Assembly (NCBI GenBank): GCA_027922465.2
Contig: BQMF02000292.1
Coordinates: 248,001-312,000 of the forward strand
Length of the DNA: 64,000 bases
Reading direction: 5' to 3'
Origin: Turritopsis dohrnii
Taxonomy: Eukaryota; Cnidaria; Hydrozoa; Anthoathecata; Oceaniidae
This document shows positions 34,914 to 46,341 of the stretch, in pieces (the stretch's first letter is position 1; each line of letters begins with the position of its first letter). The position numbers and the translations under genes are program-made. The notes under the pieces are model-generated. The model worked only from the letters and a program-made list of their open reading frames with translations, had not been told where the DNA came from and did no database searches.

Positions 34914-36647
34914 TTAAAAAGACAAAGATCTCGCAAGAGCTTTATCCCTGTAATATGCCTTTGCCTCCTTAGCAAAAACTTTTTTATTTCTAAGTAATCT
35001 GATTTTTTTGGGCAGTTCATTAAATGTTTCATATGCTTGATCACCGAAAGTGCCCTTTTCACCACGTTCAACCATCATTTCGTTGTCAAGTCGTGTAGTG
35101 CGTTTTTGTTCCTGGAGATTAACCGGAAGATATTTCGGCCATTTTGGATCGTTTATGGCTGAGAAGGTACATTTCACAATAGCGAAGTCTATCATTTCTT
35201 GAATTGGCAGCCAGCCCAGGGTTGTTATAATGTCGCTTTCTTTGGCGTACCTACCAAGCACGTAACCGGCTATAGTATTCTGAGTTCTTTGAAGACGTCG
35301 TATTAAATATTTTGGAAGTTGGCTGTACACGGGAGTGCAGTACCTCAAGTTTGATAAAATGAGTGTCTCTGCCAGTGTCTTTCGAACTCTGTAAGGAGTA
35401 AACCGTTTGAATCTTCTTAGACTTCGTAGTGTAGCATGAGACGATTTTATTAAGTTGTTCACATGAGTTGTCCAAGTTAGATTTTCATCAAAGTTAACTC
35501 CCAAAATCTTTGTACTAATCAACCTTTCAACAAGTTTGTTATCGTGGGTCAGTTGGAATTTATCCGGTTGACTAAGTTTATGCCTTTTGCTTAGCTGTGT
35601 TGACGAAAACAGCATACATTTCGTTTTACCATTATTAAAAACTAAACTGTTCTCTACCGCCCAATTTGACACAGTTTGCAGATCGAGTTCTAACGTCTCA
35701 ATACAACTTTGTAGATCTTTTAACTTGCAATGCTGGTATAATGTGGTATCGTCTGCGTATTGCAAAGAATTACAGTTGATGTTTTCGATTATGTCCACGA
35801 TGTATAGGTTAAAAAGCACTGGACCCAATATGCTTCCTTGTGGTACTCCAAAGTTGTTAAGTTGGGTGGAAGAGGTCTCATCATCAATTTGAACATATTG
35901 TCGTCTTTCCGAAATATAGCTTTGAATCAGCTTTAGGGTTTTGACAGAGAAGTTCATGTTATAAAGTTTTTGAAGCAAAGCACGGTGGTCAATAGTGTCA
36001 AAAGCCTTGGAGAAGTCTAGCAGAATTCCCAGGGTCACTTCACTGGTGTTCATTGCACGTCTAATATCATCTCTAAGTTTTAGCAGAAGTGTATTGGTGG
36101 AGTGACCTTTGCGGAAACCAGACTGGTTGAGGTTATAGCTGGACTGGGATTCTATGTAGTGACACAGCTGCGATAAAATCACACGCTCAAAAACTTTCGA
36201 CAAAATGGAAAGAACTGAAATCGGTCTATACTCCGAAACATCTTTAGGATTGTCTATTTTTGGTATCGGGCATACTCTAGCTACTTTCCAAGATGTAGGA
36301 AACACGCTTTTGCTGATACAGTTGTTGATTATATTTACCATAGGCGAAGTGATATCATCGATAACAGGTTTTAAGTAACGAATAGGAATGCCGTCGTCAC
36401 CCGTGGAACAATCATTTTTTATTCCAAGTATTATTTTTCTAACTTCGTAGTAGTTTGTGTGCTTGATTTTAAAGGTTTCAAGATCAGTTTTCTCTGCAAT
36501 GGTGTTAAAAAAGTCACTAAAATTGTGAGACTCATTATCTTTACGTGTCAACCGAGATGCAAGTGTAGTAAAATACGTGTTAAGATCGGAAGGGTGAAGT
36601 TTTACGCGATTAGTTTGTTTTTTTAGTATTCTATTCACACTAGACAT
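34914..36647 (-). CDS. LINE ORF2 reverse transcriptase, 577 codons, 5'-truncated
   Basis: An intact minus-strand frame covers the reverse transcriptase and C-terminal region of a non-LTR retrotransposon. Markers: GDDGIPIRYLKP (about 83-94), YRPISVLSILSKVFERV (about 140-156), GFRKGHST, LDFSKAFDTIDH with the first catalytic Asp (210-221), GVPQGSILGP (267-276), the YADD active site (297-300), and a thumb with STKILGVNFDENLTW. The endonuclease part is missing upstream of 36647, where a short ACTAGACTGATAG duplication begins, so this is a 5'-truncated insertion, the usual LINE outcome. No stop interrupts the RT, hence it is recent. The A/T-rich 3' side extends to about 34550. The motif set fits the CR1/Jockey-like groups; the exact clade is not decided. 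Confidence 0.9.
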   Translation of the reverse strand: MSSVNRILKKQTNRVKLHPSDLNTYFTTLASRLTRKDNESHNFSDFFNTIAEKTDLETFKIKHTNYYEVRKIILGIKNDCSTGDDGIPIRYLKPVIDDITSPMVNIINNCISKSVFPTSWKVARVCPIPKIDNPKDVSEYRPISVLSILSKVFERVILSQLCHYIESQSSYNLNQSGFRKGHSTNTLLLKLRDDIRRAMNTSEVTLGILLDFSKAFDTIDHRALLQKLYNMNFSVKTLKLIQSYISERRQYVQIDDETSSTQLNNFGVPQGSILGPVLFNLYIVDIIENINCNSLQYADDTTLYQHCKLKDLQSCIETLELDLQTVSNWAVENSLVFNNGKTKCMLFSSTQLSKRHKLSQPDKFQLTHDNKLVERLISTKILGVNFDENLTWTTHVNNLIKSSHATLRSLRRFKRFTPYRVRKTLAETLILSNLRYCTPVYSQLPKYLIRRLQRTQNTIAGYVLGRYAKESDIITTLGWLPIQEMIDFAIVKCTFSAINDPKWPKYLPVNLQEQKRTTRLDNEMMVERGEKGTFGDQAYETFNELPKKIRLLRNKKVFAKEAKAYYRDKALARSLSF

Positions 36648-36810
36648 ACTAGACTGATAGACATACTAGACTGATAGGTGATTGTGGCTTTATTTATGTT
36701 ATTTGAGGCACTTGTTCATTACATCACATCATGCACATATATATCTCACATATTATCTCATTATACCTTTCGTTGCATATGTTATTATTCATATCGCATG
36801 AGCATTCTAC

Positions 36811-37010
36811 AGTGCCAGGATTTGAACCACTACCAACTATCACCCTTGTATTACAAGCCAACTGTCTTACCAAGTGAGCTATACACCCTGTCATTACATC
36901 TGCTGTAAATGTTCTAGGATTTCCTTCGCAGGACTCTCATTGATAACAGTACCTTAAGGAACTAAGAGGGGATCCTGGATAAACATTCGTAAAAACTAAA
37001 CTAAACTAAA
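36811..37010 (-). repeat. tRNA-derived SINE head with shared flanking module
   Basis: The minus strand at 36892-36811 has TAGCTCACTTGG and GGTTCAAATCC boxes like the SINE at 30107-30190. Next to it (36893-37010) is a module with CCTTAAGG and TTGATAACAG that is also found at 58340-58450 joined to a different SINE head. Confidence 0.55.
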
Positions 37011-37284
37011 GTCACGTGATGCCTCGTTCTTTTAAACTTTGTTAGGAGAGTTTTTACCGGAACTGTTTTCTTCTGTTTACTTCAACATAAACTTTTTTGC
37101 GTCAAAATTCAGGATGAAGTGAAATTCCAGAGTCGGTTCACTTACCAAACAATTTCGATTGTTCTTATAACAGAATAAACATCCGCCATTTAGCAACTTT
37201 ATCTTTCATTTGGATCCAGTCCTTAAATCATAAAATCACATCTGGTTACTTTCAATGTGCGTCCTTCAGTTTATCTTTATATCT

Positions 37285-37524
37285 ATGACTTTTAAAGAAC
37301 TTTCTTCGTTCCTAATATTCAGCAAGAAAGAATTACATCTTTCTGAATATCAACTTGATGAGTACATATATGGTTTATTGGAACACCTCGATGTGAAGTT
37401 CTGTGATAATACCTCCCGGTACTTTCTAAATTGCAGTGATACATTCTTCTGTAATGGTAGCAACAAGGTCTCCATTGATATCGAAGATAAAAAGTACATC
37501 AAGGTCACTTTTGCACATGATTAG
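37285..37524 (+). CDS. Unrecognised small protein or exon, 79 aa
   Basis: ATG at 37285 opens a 79-codon frame rich in acidic and hydrophobic residues (MTFKELSSFLIFSKKELHLS ... DIEDKKYIKVTF). The helix-like N-terminal half and amphipathic pattern look like real coding sequence. There is no signal peptide, no TM and no known motif. It could be a complete small gene or a first exon; candidate donors exist inside but none joins clearly to the exon at 39879. Confidence 0.35.
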   Translation: MTFKELSSFLIFSKKELHLSEYQLDEYIYGLLEHLDVKFCDNTSRYFLNCSDTFFCNGSNKVSIDIEDKKYIKVTFAHD

Positions 37525-39878
37525 ATTCATTTTTCGTCTTGCTGATATTTATCTCGTTCGAATATACAGTTTAACTCATGTAATTCGAATCTCCATGGGG
37601 ATTCAAAATTTGTTCTAATTTCAGGTGGTTCGGATTATAGGAGCTTTCTTATAAGGGTAAACTCGACCGGGACCGAAAACTTTGTTCGATTGACAATCAT
37701 CGATTTGTTTCTTTTTTTTATCATAAAGTTTATTTTATTTGTTAGCAAAGTAACTTGGAATATACATCGTATCTCTAACCCATAGCTCCCCGGTTAACGA
37801 TTATCCAATCACCTCTGCTTCCATATGCCGCACAACAACACTACCATCATTTAATACAACAACTCATACTAGCATACAAAACAACACAGACACAAATTAC
37901 AATTAATCAATATTGTCTACATTTGATGAATTCTGTTTTATGGTAAAACAACAAAAATTCCATATAATCACCTTATCTAAAACATGGTTTAGTATGGCGT
38001 GCCAAAAGTTCGATGATTACTCGAATTATAGGAGTTCGAATTACAATGTTGCTATAGCAACTCGGTTAGGCTTGCAATAATGACGAAATATTAAAAATAA
38101 TAATAATACGGTCGAGAAAAATTGTGTGAGCAGTTTTTTCGTGCGATAATCTCCAGTCATTTTTTTACTTTGTTTGAACACTTTGTTAACAACTGTTAAT
38201 AAGCTACTCGTTCCCAGACCATTTCCCAATTGTTCTATTTCTGCTGACTCAGCATAGTGCAAAACTCATTCCTCCATATAATAGTTCTTATAATAGTTAT
38301 CTGTATATAACTCAAGTTATTTGGTGAAATACATTATGCATTAATGTATTTACATTGTCATAATGCCATTCGAAAGTTGCTTTCGCGTACTGAATGAAAA
38401 GTGCAATGTACATCCATGGAAACAACATGCCATACTCAAGTTATGCTCAAGATATGCTTGCCTAAAAACCATTTAAGATATGCTGCCTAAAAACCATTTA
38501 AAGATATGCTGCCTAAAAACCATTTAACGCAAAAGCGATCATGTTTTTTTCAAATACGTAAAAATCCATGTAGATTTTAAAGGCCTATTTTCTCAATATT
38601 TTTAGCGTTGTCATAGTTACGGAATGCCTATAATGCCTATAATGTTCTACAAAACTTCATGTAAATAACTGCTATCAATGTCAGACCTGACATTGACATT
38701 GACATCAAGCATGTTATTTAGAACTTTCATTCAAAGGCTGGTTCTTGTTGAAACGGAATGTCGTTGCTCATTCTGAAAAGTGCTGATTCAGGTTTTCCTA
38801 AACACGAAACAGGATGGCATAAATACTTCATTTAATTCACTTTTCATCATTTTGTCGTAAAGGAACGTTTTAATTCGATATTTCTAGTTTGGTCACAGTT
38901 AGATATCGGCTAATCGAGGACTGCTTAACTGTTTAAAATATCTGCTGATGGAAGTCGTCAAAAGAACACACCCTGTTCAATCTTTGTGAGAAAAAAACTA
39001 TTACTCATTCGGTAGAAACGCCTTTATTTCACAACTATACATTTAAGCGGTTTGTGCGTTGCTATTCCTATCTCACTAGAGTCTAGACGGCTTTTATCAG
39101 TTGCTACTATGAATAGAATGGAGAGATTTCACATGGAAACACAAAGAAACTAGATAACGTTTTGTTCATGTGAAGGCTCCGTTCAAATTAAATTAACCTT
39201 TCATAAAAGTTTGCATAGAGCTTTAGATCTAGTTGCATGTATACTTAAAATAGTATCTATAAGTTGCGGTGTTGTTGCGGTGGTATTTCCACAAATTTTT
39301 CAAATGCAATAAATATTTGTGATGGTCAATTGGAGAGATCAAATAGTTATCGCTAGAAGTTGACTGGTTATGGATCGGTAGGAGGAGAAAAATGTAGTTA
39401 CAAATAGAACACAGTTGAATCTATGATAGTAAAGAAAGTTAAAGTTTGTGCGATTATCGTATACTCTTGTGTAACAGCTTAAAAACTCCAACATTTTATT
39501 ATGTAGTATTTTACTAGTCTGGTACAAATATCTTTTTTCTTTAAAGCTCATCTTTGTGTCCTGTATCATCCAGAACTTGTTTTCTGTGTCAATAAAATCA
39601 ATCTCCACAAACAAAATTTCTTTAAGTTTTATTTTGTCAGAAAAACTTTGCATGGTCATGCACTGTTGAAACAGCTAAATAGTTTTGTTCAAAGTGTTTG
39701 CGTCTGTTGTTTTATTTATCGAACCTATTTGCTTATTGACTTTCATTCCTTGTATTTTACATTAAATTGACGTTCTCCTGTTGATACATCAAATCCTTTG
39801 ATAAAATATTTTGTAGTTACTTTACGCACTGAAGGAAGTGTACAGTGTATAACTTTCGATTAAACTCATTGTTTTGAG
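37525..39878. other. Non-coding interval with 30-bp tandem repeat
   Basis: No gene recognised. Three tandem copies of a 30-bp unit with GATATGCTGCCTAAAAACCA lie at 38447-38530. Confidence 0.5.
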
Positions 39879-41107
39879 ATGGTGGATTTGATGCGAGATT
39901 TTTCTTCTGAACGTTGGATCGATAAAGGAAGTCCTCCTGCTACACCTTCAGGTAAGATGTGATTTGTCCTCCTGCTACACCTTCAGGTAAGATGTGATGT
40001 AATATTTCTGAAGAGAATATTACTTTAGTCAGATTATGTCAATGATATGCTCGTTTTCAAACAATTTGACCGATGTTCGTCAATTTGACCGTGTTCTTCC
40101 ATTATCATATAAATAAAAAAGCACATAGGTGGGTGAAAGACATCCTGTTAATGGAGCTATTTGGTCCATTGAAGTATTTAAAACAAAACTAGTCATTTGA
40201 AATTCTTTTGCTGGTACCAGGTCAGTGACCAACGTCTAGATTCAATTCAGGTCCCTTTTCTGATAAAGAATTTTGCATTCCAGATCGAAATACTGTCAAA
40301 TAGCAGATGAAATACGTGTAGAAGTGGTTTGAAGCGATGACCTGAAGATGAATAAAAACAAACTCAATCTAAACATGCAAACGTCAACAAAAATGAGCAA
40401 TTCGAAAACATACTGAGTTGAAAAACTTTACTCTAAATCATTGTTAGACCATATAAACTACAGAAAAATATTCAATTATGGACAGTCACACATGGATTGC
40501 ATATTCGCAAACATTTTATCATTCAGAAAACACATGAGAGTTTCGATAAATTTCGATGCGTCAGACAATCCTTTTCAAATATTTGATATATTTTGTCGAA
40601 AAGCAGCTTAATTAATGAATGTATAATAGTAAGTGAGAAAAGTTTCTAGTAAATTTCCTCCCATAAAACAAATTTAAAAAGATTTCGCAGTTTCTTCTAT
40701 GAAGTCAACGTTAGGTCAAAACTAAATGTATACTACTTTTGAGAGCTATGCAAATAAAGTGATTATCAAAAATGTTTAATGGAAGCTTGCTTACTTTACT
40801 TTACTGTATATATGTTCTGACTTTGTTTACATTGTACTTAACATGTTTACATTATTTGTTTATTTTCGTAGAGGATTATCATTCCTATTGGATTTCCAAA
40901 AGATGTTTAAAAAATGAAGAAGATATCTGTTATTACGTCAAAACAGACGATGGTAAAAGTCTGGAGGTGAGACTACGTGGTGCTTTAGCCAATCACAATC
41001 CTTTCAAAGACGTTCGAAACTGCTACTTAAAACTGAACAAACAAGACAATGAGAGCATCATATGTGGAATTATAACTGATAATGATTGGCTAGAACTGAA
41101 AGGATAG
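39879..41107 (+). CDS. Unrecognised 102-aa protein, 2 exons
   Basis: Exon 1 (39879-39951) and exon 2 (40872-41107) join in phase 1 to 102 aa: MVDLMRDFSSERWIDKGSPP, then a charged region with SYWISKRCLKNEED, CYYVKTDDGKSLEVRLRG and a C-terminus ending NDWLELKG. There is no signal peptide and no TM; it is probably intracellular. Both splice borders are standard (CAG|GTAAGA and TTTCGTAG). I do not recognise the family. The exon 1 donor is inside a 35-bp tandem duplication, so a second identical donor lies 35 bp downstream; its use would add a TGA after four codons. A further upstream exon is possible since an AG precedes the ATG. Confidence 0.55.
39931..40000 (+). repeat. 35-bp tandem duplication containing a splice donor
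   Basis: GTCCTCCTGCTACACCTTCA followed by GGTAAGATGTGAT occurs at 39931 and again at 39966, copying the exon 1 end and its 5' splice site. Confidence 0.9.
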
Positions 41108-42659
41108 TGCCTTGCTTAACACTTGAATGACGAGCCGTATAAAACAAAAGACGAAATGCTAAAATGTACATATTAAGATGGAGGTTTGAAATTAGTCTTG
41201 TCTATTTGAAGAAATCAAAGCTTTCGAATTTTTTGTCTCGTTTTCCCGTATTCCCTCAATCATTACACAAAATGCTGTAAGGCACCAAGTATATGGCGTC
41301 CTGGATCGTGAGACAAGGCAAATTTGTTTGTAATACCAACATTATAAGTAGTCTACAATTGTTTTGCATCTCCACATCTCTGAAGTTTCAGTAGTTCGTT
41401 TCGATCTCAAAACACTCTCGATGACTGAAATATCATAACTTTTCACGGCAATTGTCAATGTTACGTCACACATGTTACGTCACAAATGTTACACAGAATT
41501 ATGTGAAGGGATCAATTGCATCGTGTGCTACAATCTCACGAATCCATACCTCAATAGTTGAAATCGATCATATCTGAAACTAACCAACCTTGTTCCCAGT
41601 AAGAACATAGGAAACTTCCAGAGGAAGTAAGTTATTTGCAGTGACGTCTCACAATCAAATGGACGATCTACACGTAATTTCAAATATTTGAAACCGTTAG
41701 AAAAACAGACTGTCATTTGAAGTGCATGGTTTTTTATGCGAGCGTAGCATCAAAAAACTCAATAAAAAGCTAGTTAACACATTATTACCATGACAACGAC
41801 ACGATGTAGTAGCTAAATAGACATGAAGGAACTGCATTCAATTTCTTCACAGCTAACAATCTAAAGAACAGACAATTAAAAACATTTCGTTTATCAAACT
41901 GAAAAATCTGCTTGTTTTCAAAAATATATCTGCATTTAAGCCAATATTGTTAATCAAATTAAAACTGTAAAAGTGATTAATTTGATGGCATGAAGATCAG
42001 ATGTCATCTGGTTATTATACAGACCTGCATACGAGGCTAACATGTTCAGCTGCAAGTGTGTTTCATCTTCCCTCCTCGACAACTTAATATCAACTTTATG
42101 ACCGTCGATTTTGTGTAGGACGACTTAATCACGCGACGAGACGGAAAATACTCTAGAATTGACGACATAGGCCTCCAATAGATTGATCAACAGATCGATA
42201 TCGTTTCGTAATAGAATTTCAGATTACATAATTTTCTTTTGATTCAATGCATTTTTATCAGAATGAAATTTTGTTTTGCAAAGGATTTAAGATGGCGGAG
42301 ATATTGCAACTTGACTCTTTGATTTCTTTTAATTGCTTCTAATTATCTACAGTTGTTATCAGGACTTCTGAAATATGCAAATCCTTTCACTTGACACGAA
42401 CTGCATTCGATAATCTGGTTTGCATTCACTATAAAGGAAAAAACTGACATTGCCAAAGTTATAGGAAAGCAGTTCCAGTTATGGGGAATTTGAGATGGAA
42501 ACCATCTTTTTATCGAGAAATATCAATTACGATTGCATGAAGAAGGAGTAGTTTATAACATTAAGAAGGAGTAGTTTATAACTAGACTGGTATATTGAGT
42601 CTAATTTACTTTTCACAAACTCGTCCAAACTTTTAAATTGTTGTGTGGTCGGTTCAACA
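41108..42659. other. Non-coding interval
   Basis: No gene supported. A short ATGTTACGTCACA-type duplication occurs near 41458-41492. Confidence 0.5.
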
Positions 42660-42893
42660 ATGAGCATCAGCATCTTCTTTTACATCCTATGGATACACCT
42701 TTGCGTTGGGGAATATCACCGTGTCTGCTTTTTCACCAACTGGGCACAATATCGTACAGAGAACGTATTTTCTGTGCAAAGAGATATAGAGTCTTCTCTG
42801 TGCACACATATCATTTATGCAATTGCCAAACTGAACAATGTTACCTTTCATTTGGAGAAGACAGAATGGAATGACCAAGGACTGTACTATGAG
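42660..42893 (+). CDS. GH18 chitinase first exon (orphan or alternative)
   Basis: ATG 42660 opens a signal peptide (MSISIFFYILWIHLCVG) and the GH18 start, YHRVCFFTNWAQYR, ...DIESSLCTHIIYAIAKLNNV, the first strands of the chitinase barrel. The exon ends GAG|GTACGT in phase 0. It is clearly paralogous to the exon at 46342-46587. No matching second exon is found before 46342. Its phase fits the shared body exon at 47994, so it may be an alternative first exon of the next gene, or the remains of a duplicated gene. The frame has no stop and the signal peptide is intact. Confidence 0.65.
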
Positions 42894-45800
42894 GTACGTA
42901 AAATATTATGATGAAGTGAGTCGTTTCTCTTGTTAGGGTTTTCATGCTGTCGATTTTTCTATCCATTGGCGATAATGGGAATAGTTATTTTTCTTTTATG
43001 TTTCGTAACTTACGAAACCCTGTCACTTATCATCGCATGCTCGTTTCATCGCATACTCGTTTCATCGTATGCTCGTTTCATCGTATAGAAACATTATTTT
43101 CTTCGACCTCTTCTCCACTGCACAATGGAACAATTACGAATCAGAGAACATCCGAACTTATTTGGTCTTGGTGGAGACTTTCCGTGGTTCCACTCTCTAC
43201 GTAAAATTGACAAAAACAAAAACAAAAACAAGTAGAGGAGGTGAACCTTTATGTAATGCATATCTAGGAAGGTGCATGGGACGATGTTTCGTTGATATGC
43301 AAAAAAATGACCAAAAAGATTGACCTATATCGAGAACATCTCAGTGATAACTTGTGCTGAGCTATGCAATTGGCCTGACACAATTTTATTCTTTTTTTTT
43401 CAAACTTTTTGACATGACAACTTATAGCCAATCTATAAAGAGTACTTTGGGTCACGTGGTGAAAGTATGTTCGCAAGAAATGGTTTAACACGAAAATTCA
43501 ATCAGTAAATAACTTTTCTCGAGTATAGTTTGGCTGTTTTTCATGTTTACATGCACTGACCCTGGATTCTGCATTGTTATTGTTATTGCGGAAATTCTTA
43601 AGGTAGTTTCGAATGACGACAGGGAATAGAGAATTTGAAAAAAAAACTTTCCGAAGCTGGACTGAAAAAATAGAGAGGTTTAGCAACTGCGACGGCAACG
43701 GAGACGACGACGTGAGCAAACACAAAAAAAAAAAAATAATTGCTACCAAATAAAAGTTTGAAGAACTTATTTTCGTTAGAGAAACAATTCAATTGATAAA
43801 CTTATATCGACTGGAAAGTTATCAAGTTGCTATAAAATCTACATAAGAAAAAACGACTTATCTCGATAATCGCGTTTCCGTTGTCAACACGACTCCGAAA
43901 CATGATTTTTCAAGTTGTACATAGAACGTGCAAACGTGTTAATGATGTAATTATCTACCCAATGGTGTCATAAGCGATAGACACTCTTTCTAAACAAATT
44001 CCACATAGAATACAAAGCTTTTGTTTTAAACACGTCGCCGACTTCGTTGCCGTTGCGATTGCTAAAGCTCCCTAATGATTTAACAATGTCATCACTGTTT
44101 GATGTTAATTTTCTTTAATGATCCGCTCCTAGAGATTTTAACATCGAAAAAAATTAATAATAGCTCAACGTCTATGACGTCACTCAGACTTGTAATATTT
44201 AAATGAAGAACTTCTAATGGTAGCTTTCAGGATGAACAATAACATAATAACTTTCGTTTGCTCAAGCGTCTTTTGTAGTTAAGAAACTATAGAAACTATA
44301 AAAGATCTATCATTTTGTCATTATTCTATCGTCAGCAGGGAGACTTTGTTGAAATGAAAGCAAATGCACCAGCAAGAAGTGGTGTGTATAAGTTAGGACT
44401 CGATTCCATAACATTAAGAAAAAAATTCAGTAACCTGTTTTATTTTACTTCCAGCAATTCCTCTATTCTAATTAGCCTCTTTTCTCGATTACATCCGCTG
44501 GGAAGTGTTGGAATAACTTCAGGAGGAAATTAAGTGTGGAAAACAAAAGATTCATAGGACACAATATTATTGTGCTATTGTCAATTGTAGTCCTTACAAC
44601 ATTATCAATTTGCATGTTCCATATAAAACGTAAAAAGTTGTGTTTTGAAGTCGTAATGAAAACGAAGAGGTGATCTTAATTGGCCATCATAATACACCAT
44701 GTTTATTTTTGATTTTCTGACACATTACAACGATCTATTTTATTTGTTCACATTTTTATTTTTTTATGCTTCGTAATGGGTAGAAAGTCACCCAACATCA
44801 ATATGGAAGTTCCTTTTTGAAAAGTGAAATTTTTGATGAGTGAATTTTGCTCAATTGTAAACTCGTCAGTTCGTTGCGCACAAAAGCTTTGTTGCTCATT
44901 TGCCAACTCTGCAAAGAAAGCTTTTCTTCTATAAAAGATGAGCCACGGATTTCGCCAAGTAAGAAAACGAGTTAATGTCTGGATCATCTGTATGTTGCTA
45001 GGTGATGACGTCACAGAAAACAGTTATAACTTATATTTTATTATTTGAAGATTTTGCTAGTTTTCATTATCTGGTTTCTAAGGCGACATTTGATGGGATT
45101 GAAGGTTCTGATGGGATTGAGGGTAAAAAAAAAAAAAAAAAAAGAACTGGGAAAGAGGGAGTTTACAAATGGTCAAATAAACATTGAGTTATTGATTGAA
45201 ACGCATTTTTATGCAAGTTTTATTGCTGATGGCCTAAAATATTCGTGTTAGCAAGCCCGTGTAAGTAATTCCAGTGAAATGGATTGCTTTCACTAATTAA
45301 TACATGGTTTGATGTCATGTATGTTGTTATATAACAGATGGTTATTTTCGAATACTGTGGTTAGTATGATATGACCTCAGAATTAATTCACAAGGTGACA
45401 AATTGATGTCATGAATCATCAGCAGTTCTATTGGTGGATGAAAATACATGTCTTTCTTTAATGATTAGCTTTGCGTGGCTAAGAATCATTCATACATGTT
45501 AAAATTACACAGATTTGTTTTAAAGAAACCAGATAAGACCTTTTTAGTGAATAAGTATTATGTAAGGCTTCAAATAATGGAAGATTCACATTATTTCTCG
45601 TTATATAACATTAGAACTTCTCTTGTCTTTTTCTATCATAAAAGTTTAATTTGTTAAAATCTCAATGCTGTTCTCTTTCACAGTCTTCAATATTGGAACA
45701 TTAGGCTGCTCTTGTTACCAAGGATGGAAGTAATTAGTTCCAATTCAGCACTTTTTCTTTCCCAATTTAGAATATCTGGAGTTATATAGGAGAACACTGC

Positions 45801-46341
45801 ACAATTGTTTGTCCTTTCGTGGTAACGGGTGTGAAAGATATGATTGTTATTGCAAAACAGAACACCTCAGAAAGTTCATTTACAGCCAAGCCACTGATAA
45901 AATTAACCTCGAACATGAAAAGTGTACTCGAATATAATCGATACGATAACGAAAAGTTACTGTTTTTATAGAAACAAGAGCATATCGGGAGGTTTTCTCA
46001 TTTTCAGCAGTATCTTGATTCTATATTTGAAATTTGCAGGTTGCCCCGTTACAGATGCAAAGAATTATAGAATCCTTTTATTAAACACTTTGATCACCAT
46101 TAAAAAAATCAGTACGCTAATTGTATCATTAATATCGATCAACATGCGTCTAAAAGGATGTTCTCCTACGTATCTTTCGCTTTTCTTGCAATGACTTTTA
46201 CACAACTTTAAATAAATCACTGTCGATGGAGTGTTTTCAATAAACGCAACACATGGTGTATTAATGGCCTTAAGCAGATTGTTAGATATTAATGATAAAA
46301 CTTTGGTTGTTTTATTCACCGAGAAGACACGCCAAACCAAG
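42894..46341. other. Interval between chitinase first exons
   Basis: No chitinase second exon found here. A 16-bp tandem repeat (CATCGCATGCTCGTTT, about 4 copies) lies at 43031-43086. A stretch after TTTAG at 45773, up to about 45970, is open in two frames at once, one of them Cys-rich; I cannot say whether it is coding. Confidence 0.4.
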
